From assembly GCA_963920765.1 (NCBI GenBank), contig OY987250.1, positions 14,314,409 to 14,378,408 on the forward strand: 64,000 nucleotides of DNA, given 5' to 3'. Of this stretch, positions 56,195 through 64,000 are shown piece by piece. Position 1 is the first letter of the stretch; every line of letters starts with the position of its first letter. The translations under genes and the position numbers were made by a program. The notes under the pieces were generated by a model. That model had not been told where the DNA came from and searched no databases. It worked only from the letters and a program-made list of their open reading frames with translations. Origin of the DNA: Ulota crispa (Eukaryota > Streptophyta > Bryopsida > Orthotrichales > Orthotrichaceae).

Positions 56195-57125
56195 TTAACC
56201 AGTAAAATTCTTTTGTGTAGAGGCCCAAAACTGCTTCAAAATACTAGTCCCCAAAGCAAGGTCTAAATCTTCATTGAAATTTACTTTTTAACAAATCCAA
56301 TCGTAGGACCTTTTGGTTGACTTGCACAAGTACATTGTCCCAAAATTTCAGAATGAATATCCCTACCAATTGCAAGATCAATGTGCCTAAATTTCAAAAT
56401 GAAGGTTTTTCTAGTCCTTCCAAAAGGTGAAGTTTTGATTTTCAAACTTTTTAGAAAAAAACCTGTATGTTGTATTTCTTGTGCAATTTTGGCAATATGT
56501 TGGAAAATGTGTTGAAAGCATACATAAAAAAATTTAACCAAAAAAAAGTTTGGGTTTATTTTACAAAAATTGTAAAGTGAAAGGTATTGATGAATGAAAG
56601 ATATAACTAATATGCTAATAAGTTTTGGAAGAATTTGAAAATTGTTAATCCCAATGGTGAGAATGCTCTAACCAACAATTAGTAACTTCAATTTTCATTT
56701 TCATTTGAAAATTTTCAAAATTGAGAGTAAAAGATAACTTTATATGTATTTTCTACCCTCTTCCTACCTTCATTGCTTGCAAAATAAAAATCCTTTTAAC
56801 TCTTACCTCATTATTTGGAATTGAGTGATTCAATAATTTTTCAATGGGTATCAATTTATAAAATTCAATAAATAATAATAAAAATAATTATAATTATAAT
56901 AATAGAATATATTTTTTGCTGCCCGGTTTGACATTGAAATTGAAAAAACCTTCTAACTTTTGCATTACTTATCCAAATGACATGAAATAAAGCTTCACAT
57001 GTAGATTATGATGAGTAGCATCTATCCAAAAAATTTCATGAAAAATTTCCAAATTATGAAGTCAAGAGAGCTTGCCTGAGTTCTCATAAAGCCCAAAGTG
57101 GGCTCCTTGGTCCTTTAGGGGTTAA
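56195..57125 (+). mobile_element. TTAA-flanked 930-bp element (T14)
   Basis: TTAA-CCAGTAAAATTC on the left and GGTCCTTTAGGGG-TTAA on the right. Colinear with T3 and the mirror image of T13. Confidence 0.88.
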
Positions 57126-57221
57126 CTAAAATCTGTGACTAATAACACTATTATTTGTCACTAAATAGAAAAACGAGGGCCGCTTTACACAAGGAGTGAA
57201 GGCCATGAAAAATTGGTGCCA

Positions 57222-58137
57222 TTAACCCCTAAATCCCTAGTTTTGTCAAAAAGACACTCAAAACTGCCATTTCTATTGCAAAGAGTAAAAAACTTTGAAA
57301 ATTGGTCTTTTTGCATATCTAACCATAGGATCTTGTACTAGACTAGTATAAGAATGTATTGTACAAAACTCAAGAACTTTTACCAAACATATTGGAAGAT
57401 ATTTGCATTTAAAGTGCAAAAAACAAGTTTTTTTGCACCTTGCATGATTAGATTATTTGATTTTGAACTTTTTTAACTTCAAATTTTTGCACCACAAAGT
57501 TTTGGGGTTTCTTTTTCAATGGTGGAACACTAAGTTGAGAATCTTTGGAAAAAATTCAAAACAAAAAATACTTAATTTTCATTCTTAAAAAAAACATTAG
57601 GTAGAAGAAGGTATGAGATTGAACAAAAACTTAAATTGTTAATAACCTTGCAATGGAATTGAAATGCAATAATCCCAATGGTGAGATTGTTCTAGAAAGC
57701 AAACTTCACCTTTTCCAACAATTTTTTTTGAAAAAATGTTAAAATTGCTTTCAAAAATGAAGTTTATAAGTTATTTTTTCAAGAAGATGCTTGAGGTGCC
57801 AGAACAACAAGATTGTCCATAACTTTATCATAACTAGTCTAAATGGAATGAATCAAAGCTTCAAATGTAGAAAAAACTATTACCTATGAGGAAAAAAATC
57901 AAAAAAAAAAAAAGTTGTAAAAAAAAATTCTGCCTGATCTCCATAAATTTTTGCTTATCTAGGCATAACTTTTTCTCCAAGGCATAGATTGGAATAAAAA
58001 TTATATTCCCCAAAAGCTAATGTGTTTTTCTATCTTCAAAAAAAGTTTCAAAAAATTAAGACAAAAATTGAGGTCGTAGGTACTTGCCTGAAATCCCATT
58101 TGTCCCTCGAGGGGACACTCAGGGATTTAGGGGTTAA
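57222..58137. mobile_element. TTAA-flanked element (T15)
   Basis: TTAA-CCCCTAAATCCCTAG ... CAGGGATTTAGGGG-TTAA; 916 bp, 96 bases after T14. Contains the family phrase ATCCCATTTGTCCC before its right end, as do T1, T7 and T8. Confidence 0.85.
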
Positions 58138-60529
58138 TTTGATCAAAATTTCAGCACAAATTGCCTCAAGAACAAGCCCAAGTGCCCATTACAATACAAA
58201 TATAGTGGCGGCTAACTCTCTTGCATGTAAAGGCTTTGAGGCCAAAAAGTTGAGGCCACTAGAGTCAATTTTGAAAATTTCAAGAGAAATGGATAAAAAG
58301 AAACTAAGGATACTAGTTGATATTTTTACTCCATCTTATAGTTTAAATAAATTTTGACAACAACCCCGGGGCAATGATCCCAAATATGATTTTCACTTTT
58401 AGCACAAGTGGCTACAAACACTGCTAAAAAGCTAAAATTTCAAATTTAACACTAGAAAGCTTATATATTTTTTAGCTACGAGAAAAATTTGTTAGCAATT
58501 TTGCTAAATTTAGCCAATTTAGAGAACGCTGCCCGAGGGCCACAAATTGGCTTCTCATTTTTGGAAGACCCAATTTCTAAAGTTGGGGCCATATTAGATC
58601 TTGTCTTTTAAATATTAAAATATATTTTGAAAATTTAGCATTGATTCCTAGTGTAAAAGCCTTGAGGCTGTTTTTTGAATATAAACCAATCAAATTCCAA
58701 TATTGTGAGTCTTGGAGGCTAGAAACAAGCCTCAACTTGTAGTGTAAAGCAACGTTGAGTTTTTTCCCCACCCAAATGGTCTATGTCTATAATGGAAATT
58801 GTTGGAGCATACTTAGGTCGAAGCACCCATACCCAATAACTTAAGCAATTCTATAACAAACTACAAAGAGTTTGGGGCAACAAATACTTTTCCCATGTAG
58901 GAACATAAGAAATATTGGGATTGCAAATTTTTCATTATTTTAATTGCAAATTTGAAAATAATGTAAATTTTGGATGTCAAAAAGTGCTTAATTTAAACCC
59001 ATTACCGACCTCTAGACTCATGCAATTCCAATAATAGCCAAACTACTTTCCGCTAGTTATTTTCTTGTTTCACTTTGGGACATGTGTGGCATGACTTAAA
59101 TGACCCAACCTTGAAAAGGACAGAAGAACACTTTCCAATGCACCTATCCCTATTGATTGGAAACATGGCACCCTATCCATTGAGTATGAGACGTTGTTGG
59201 CTATGGGTGCTTCCGTCTTAAAACTCAAACTAGACTTGGTGACTCTCACACCTTACTTGTTGAACCAAGATGATAAAGCTTTGTTTATTCACGTTTCAAA
59301 AATGGCAAGAGTTTAGAAATTTACCATCAAGAGAGTGAATTTGGGAATTTTGAGTTTACATTCGGACTCAAAGACACTGATTTTGTCTTTAGAATCCTAG
59401 ATGGGAATAAAAATGACCAATCCCAAAATATGGACAGATTCTTACTTTAACCCTTGTCATAAAATAATCTATTTTACTTTAGCCCCAAGAATAAGATGTT
59501 AAGGGTATTGAGTAGAAGGTGAGTTTTAGTGAAACCCGAAATTGTGTCATTGCAATTACTTCACCCAAAATGATTGTCTTTGTTTTTCATTGCAACATTT
59601 TTGCTACTACTCTCATTGATTATGTTAAGAACAATATAATTCATGTGACTCCAAAGTTTATATTGCAAGAATCAATGAAGCTAGTTGCATGAGTTTGCCC
59701 AGTTCTATTTTTGAACTGGATGCAAGAAATATTCCACACGACCTACTCAAAATCAGTGAATAAAAATTGGGGATTGAATAAGGACAATTATTTTGAGACA
59801 AAAGGGATTTACAATTGGTTAGTTTGTTGATCTTAGCTAACACATCCCTCACCTCTCTCATGTGAGCAAAGTTGCAAGTTCTATAAGTTGAGCTACAATG
59901 GTTTGGGTTTCTATATATGGATTTTAATGATACCTCCTTAAAATTGATACAGACTTTGCTAAAGTTAGCCATTTTTGTGAACATCAAGACCAATTGCCTC
60001 ATTTTGACATTAGTCACTCTAACACTAAATTCTAGAAAAAATTTGGTAAACCAAATGGATGAAATTGCCAAATCACTATCAAAGAAACATTACTTTTGTT
60101 ACTATTTGAATTAGAGCTGTTTATAATATGTAATCGTTTGGATAAATGTTCACACATTGGTTATTCTATTCATCATATTTTCATTTTAAAATTTCTGATT
60201 GCGACCAATGGGAAAAATGTACAAAAAAATAAAAACTCCCTGAAATAGGGATAATTATGCACTTTAATATACTAGAATGCACGGAATGACGAGACGTTTG
60301 TACCCAAATATGCGTCAGATTGCTTGCCCTTTGCCCACAAGAAGATACGGTACAAGTTGACCCAATACTAATCTAATTATTTGAGTAGGGCCATAATTGT
60401 ACAGTTTTTCATGTAGTGTGACAATGAGTGGGGAGGTTCCAGAAAACAATAGGAATTTAGCAAAATGAAATAAAAAAATCGTTTGAATTAAATTAGATAA
60501 AAAGTTGTCACATTTTTCAAAAAAACTAA
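58138..60529. other. Intergenic, nothing supported
   Basis: 2.4 kb of AT-rich DNA. Both strands near 59650-60110 have open frames of 65 to 137 codons, the longest starting at TTG; a very old coding remnant cannot be excluded. Confidence 0.5.
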
Positions 60530-60725
60530 TCATACTATCATAATGATCTCTATAATATCACATATTGACCATTGTAATAACATATCTCCAATCTTTATGA
60601 TATCATACTACTAAAATCACAACTACCTTTGTAATATCACAAATTGATTTCTTGATATCAAATTTTATCTAACATATGCAAATCCTAATAAAATTTTAAA
60701 CACAAATGAGTAGCATAGCTAATGT
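60530..60725. repeat. AATATCACA repeat family J, copy 2
   Basis: Recurring TATAATATCACATATTGACC-like motifs and the same tail (CCTAATAAAATTTTAA, GAGTAGCATAGC) as copy 1 at 21464-21720. Confidence 0.55.
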
Positions 60726-61836
60726 TGGATTTTTATTGATGGAGCACAATATCTCCCCCCACACTGAGTGTGACCACTAGAGGAATGAGTGGGGAGATCC
60801 AAAATATATTAAAATTGTTGCAAAAAAATAGCAAAAAAAATAAGTTGAACTTTCAATTTACTAAATAAAAACATGTAAAATTTTCTTAAAATATAATTAT
60901 AAAATAAACATAGGCCAACATTAAGTGTAAGTACGTGAAAACTTGATTGAAATACTTGCAATAAAGGATAAATGTTTGATTTGAGACACTGGAGCTCATA
61001 ATTTCTTTGAGCAATGTATCATAGTCTACAAGCTTTGCAAGGTCCAAAGTAATTGACAAAAGTGTGAAAGTTCATCCTATTCTTTTAGAAATTTCTCAAC
61101 TAACATCATTAATTTTAAAAATGACAATTCAAAAAAATGACATGTTGTGCTAGTTGTAAGTAATGTGCATTAATCCTTAAACACTGGTTGGTTCCCAATG
61201 TACTTGCAAATGGTAACTTGACTGGTCACATCTAAAGTTTAATGATTAATATGCTAATGGGAGTAAATTTCATTACCATCTAGTGATTGGATGTAAATAG
61301 TGTGCATCATTGGTTTTTTGAATCATTTTTATTATAAATGTTGAGTTTTATCAACCTTGTGATATAATGGTAATATAGTTTCTCTCTTCATTGCAATTGT
61401 TGTAATCATTAACACCCAGACTTTCATTCTTTTATTTTTTGGACTTGTTAATGGATGAACTTGACATTCTCTTGATTTTAAATAGATGTCGTAACCATAG
61501 TAGGAAGAGCAAGATGACCACAATAGAAATAAAAAATTGCAAGTTTAAAGGCAATCTAGAAAATCACAATAATGTATATAAAAAATCTATAATAATTTCT
61601 TTCTTTTTAACCCTGATTTTCTTTCAGTATTAGCACATTAAAATCTTAAACTTTTTAATGTACGTATGAATGTGACTGTGGAAGGATATATAGAATTGCA
61701 TAAAGATCTTTGAGAACACAAACCAAGTTGAATTTTTCAAAATGGGAGGTTATTTGGTTGGTATGTGCAATAGTTGACATCTTCAGTATTATCCAAATAC
61801 TAGTAATCATAGATGATAATGATTATGATTATGATG

Positions 61837-61837
<1 letters not shown>
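60726..61837. other. Intergenic, nothing recognised
   Basis: AT-rich DNA without ends, repeats or frames worth calling. Confidence 0.6.
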
Positions 61838-61897
<60 letters not shown>

Positions 61898-61924
61898 ATA
61901 TTAGTATTAGTATTAGTATTAGTA
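61838..61924. repeat. (ATT)n microsatellite
   Basis: About 16 ATT units followed by ATTAGT variants. The poly-Asn frame on the minus strand is a by-product. Confidence 0.97.
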
Positions 61925-62961
61925 GAGAGAAATTTGCTAATAAGTCTAATCAATTGTATGTTGAGATAAAATGATGCTACATAGAGGTGAGCTATTATTT
62001 TCAATGATTTTGGAGCCTTCAACTTGTAGCAGTAGTTCTTAATATTGTTATGAAACAAAGAGAATTTACTTAGGATTCTTTTTGAATTATACGGTACTTT
62101 GAATAGACTTCAAAACATATTTAAACTTGAAACTTTCAATTCTAAAAAAATCTCTATATTCATAAGTTATTCTCTTCCAAATTTCAACCTTGAGTAATAG
62201 TAACACTACTTTTATTTAACTCCTAAAGGTCTAAAAGTTCAAAAGTGCCTTTGAGACAAGTATAATCCAAGGTGTAATTATCGCTTGAATTATAGTATCT
62301 TGGAATATATCCACATCTTTATTATGTTTGAGATCAACAAAAAAGTTGAAATGTAAATTAATGCAATTCTAGGGAATTTTTTAAGATTCCAAATTAAAAC
62401 TTCTTTTTGGTAACAAATGCCAATTATATGACAACATATCTACTATGCCTACGAATGTTTAGGATTAAATTTCTATTATTATTTGATTTGCAAAGTGTCT
62501 ACGTGCTATTGCCATGCCATGGCTTGCGCTCTCACCATCAATAGGAATTGGGTGTACCTTTTTATGAGCAAAACAAGGGCTGGATTTTTTCCAATGTAAG
62601 GGACTGAAGTCACTGAGTCCATCAATAAATTTTTGGGTACCACAACGGGAGTTCATTCAGTAACTCTGGGTCCGATCACACCTAAAATGGCAATTCACAC
62701 TTTGGGTCCGATCCAAAGGAACCAATGTGCCATTGTCCAAAAATTAGAATAATGTTAAAATGGCTAAGATTAACGCAGGTCCAGCGTGGGTGAAGAGAAA
62801 GGTTCTGTTCATTGAACTATTGAAGGCTTCAAAGCACAGGCTGGAGGTCATAATGTCCGATGCCTTGGGGCCCACTGCCATCAACAGCCCAATCTCTGAA
62901 AAGAGTGGTTTTAGTTCAGTTCATACTTCATAAGGTGGACGCACCCATACCTGATAACTTA
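61925..62961. other. Intergenic with one orphan TTAA-family end
   Basis: TTAA-CTCCTAAAGG at 62216 looks like a left end of the TTAA family without a visible partner. From 62640 the DNA becomes GC-balanced and has two GGGTCCGATC motifs (about 62669 and 62704); no gene could be supported. Confidence 0.4.
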
Positions 62962-63307
62962 GGGCGGCTTCACACTATGGTGGCCAAAGATCGAGAAGTC
63001 GTCGGTCTGCACCAATCAGACTGCACGAAATTGAGAGTCTGGCTGCTCAAGTCTTCATATTAGAGTTCAAATTCCAAAGGTTGTCATTCACCATTTGTTT
63101 ACATGGCAACACTTTATCATACAAGGTTGACGGTCTCTCAAAGGGAAGTTTGGGTTCAGCAAAAATGAAGACCCAAACTATGAGCGAGAGGCCATCAATT
63201 TTAGCATTTATTGTCTATTTTCAGCAGATTTTCTTGGCCTCTTGGCAAAGTTTGGCCACTCGATTTGAGGGCCTCTCGACTTGGCCGGTCATAGTGTGAA
63301 GCGGCCC
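62962..63307. mobile_element. MITE family E, copy with TTA duplication
   Basis: TTA-GGGCGGCTTCACACTATGG on the left and CCGGTCATAGTGTGAAGCGGCCC-TTA on the right; 346 bp. Inner GGCCAAAGATCGAGAAG pairs with CTCTCGACTTGGCC. TTA flanks and GGG/CCC ends fit a PIF/Harbinger-type MITE. Confidence 0.8.
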
Positions 63308-63557
63308 TTAACCCTTGAGCGCCTAGCCAATATTCATCAAAATTTAGACCCATTGACACTCAATCCAATCAAAATTGTCATCACAAACAAGATCCACAAA
63401 ATTTAACCATATTGAATGGTAGGTGGGACAAGCTCCAAAGTATAAGAAAAAAGACAAATGGTTTGACCGTACCAAAAGAAGGATTATAACAAGTCAAACA
63501 AGAACTTTTTCATTTCTGAGCGCCCTATTTTGAGGTCATGGGGCGCTCAGGAGTTAA
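63308..63557. mobile_element. TTAA-flanked element, GAGCGCC subfamily (T17)
   Basis: TTAA-CCCTTGAGCGCCTAGCC ... GGGGCGCTCAGGAG-TTAA; 250 bp. Its left TTAA overlaps the TTA of the MITE before it, and its right TTAA is also the left TTAA of the next element. Confidence 0.75.
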
Positions 63558-64000
63558 CCCCTGAGCGCCCAAGCCAATTTCAGTAAAAATTAGGTTTTGG
63601 AGACTTGCAACTTTGATGCATTGTATCTTAGTCAATTGGATGATTCACAAAAAGTGACCATTGAAAATAGTGTAATACCTACTTAGAAAACAACCTGTAA
63701 ATTTTGGAAATAATTGACACTGCAAGATGAGAGATTATAACATTTGATCAAACAACATGTGATGTCAAAATCTCATGTTTTGGCAAGTAGTTGCTATTTC
63801 TTGATTTTTACAAAATTCTATAAGAATGTGATTCATCTCAAATTTTGTGAGTAGCAAGATTAGATGTGAATACACACACACACAAATCATTGAAGATTTT
63901 ACTTCTTTATATGTTTAGTTTTGGGGGCTTTAAACTATTATTGCACAAAAAACAATGACTAGCACAATTGGTGAGGGCAACCACAACAAGAGTTTAGAAC
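63554..64000. mobile_element. TTAA-family element running off the window (T18)
   Basis: TTAA-CCCCTGAGCGCCCAAGCC starts a second GAGCGCC-type element sharing its TTAA with T17; the right end is beyond the window. A short CA repeat lies near 63870. Confidence 0.6.

Noticed and set aside
59658..60071. 137-codon minus-strand frame
   Set aside because: It starts at TTG, has background AT-rich codons, and the plus strand is comparably open; no domain.
61807..62058. Poly-Asn frame
   Set aside because: Translation of the ATT microsatellite.

Overview
The window looks like nuclear DNA from a streptophyte, probably a land plant with a large, AT-rich, repeat-rich genome. Three things point that way: a plant-type VMP1/KMS gene, six units of TTTAGGG telomere-type repeat at 29540-29581, and plant-style GT-AG introns with many miniature inverted-repeat transposons. 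The species cannot be fixed from the sequence. Long introns, very low gene density and an intronless KMS reading frame are compatible with a bryophyte, lycophyte, fern or similar lineage, but that is inference.

Layout. 1-2470: MITEs and a minisatellite. 2470-6000: a GC-rich island holding one convincing intact gene, a KMS1/KMS2 (VMP1-like) ER membrane protein, with a probable 5'UTR intron. 6000-24070: AT-rich intergenic DNA made largely of foldback elements. 24078-30920: a TATA-driven multi-exon gene whose three coding exons join in frame to a 243-residue protein I do not recognise. 31000-37500: AT-rich DNA, a microsatellite and a cluster of palindromic elements. 37959-39146: a two-exon gene for a 140-residue protein with a proline-interrupted hydrophobic hairpin. 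39150-44200: more MITEs. 44201-48691: a long decayed DDE-type DNA transposase. 49316-49714: a GC-richer orphan reading frame. 50500-64000: more foldback elements, including an inverted pair of near-identical 930 bp copies.

The most unusual content is a diverse family of about 17 elements covering roughly 10 kb. They are bounded by TTAA (once CTAG) and have inverted ends of the form CCC(C/T)T..., as in TTAA-CCCCTAAAGG ... CCTTTAGGGG-TTAA. Two insertions can be compared with related unoccupied copies of their host repeats inside the same window, which supports TTAA being a duplicated target. A 4-bp TTAA target with CCC termini is the signature of piggyBac-type transposition (Kolobok also uses TTAA), which to my knowledge is rarely described in land plants. 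No matching transposase is visible; the decayed transposase at 44-48 kb is of another kind. Smaller families include CACTA-type mini-elements with 3-bp duplications and Tourist-like elements flanked by TTA.

The genes are unrelated in function and do not form an operon-like unit. No tRNA, rRNA or CRISPR array was recognised by eye.
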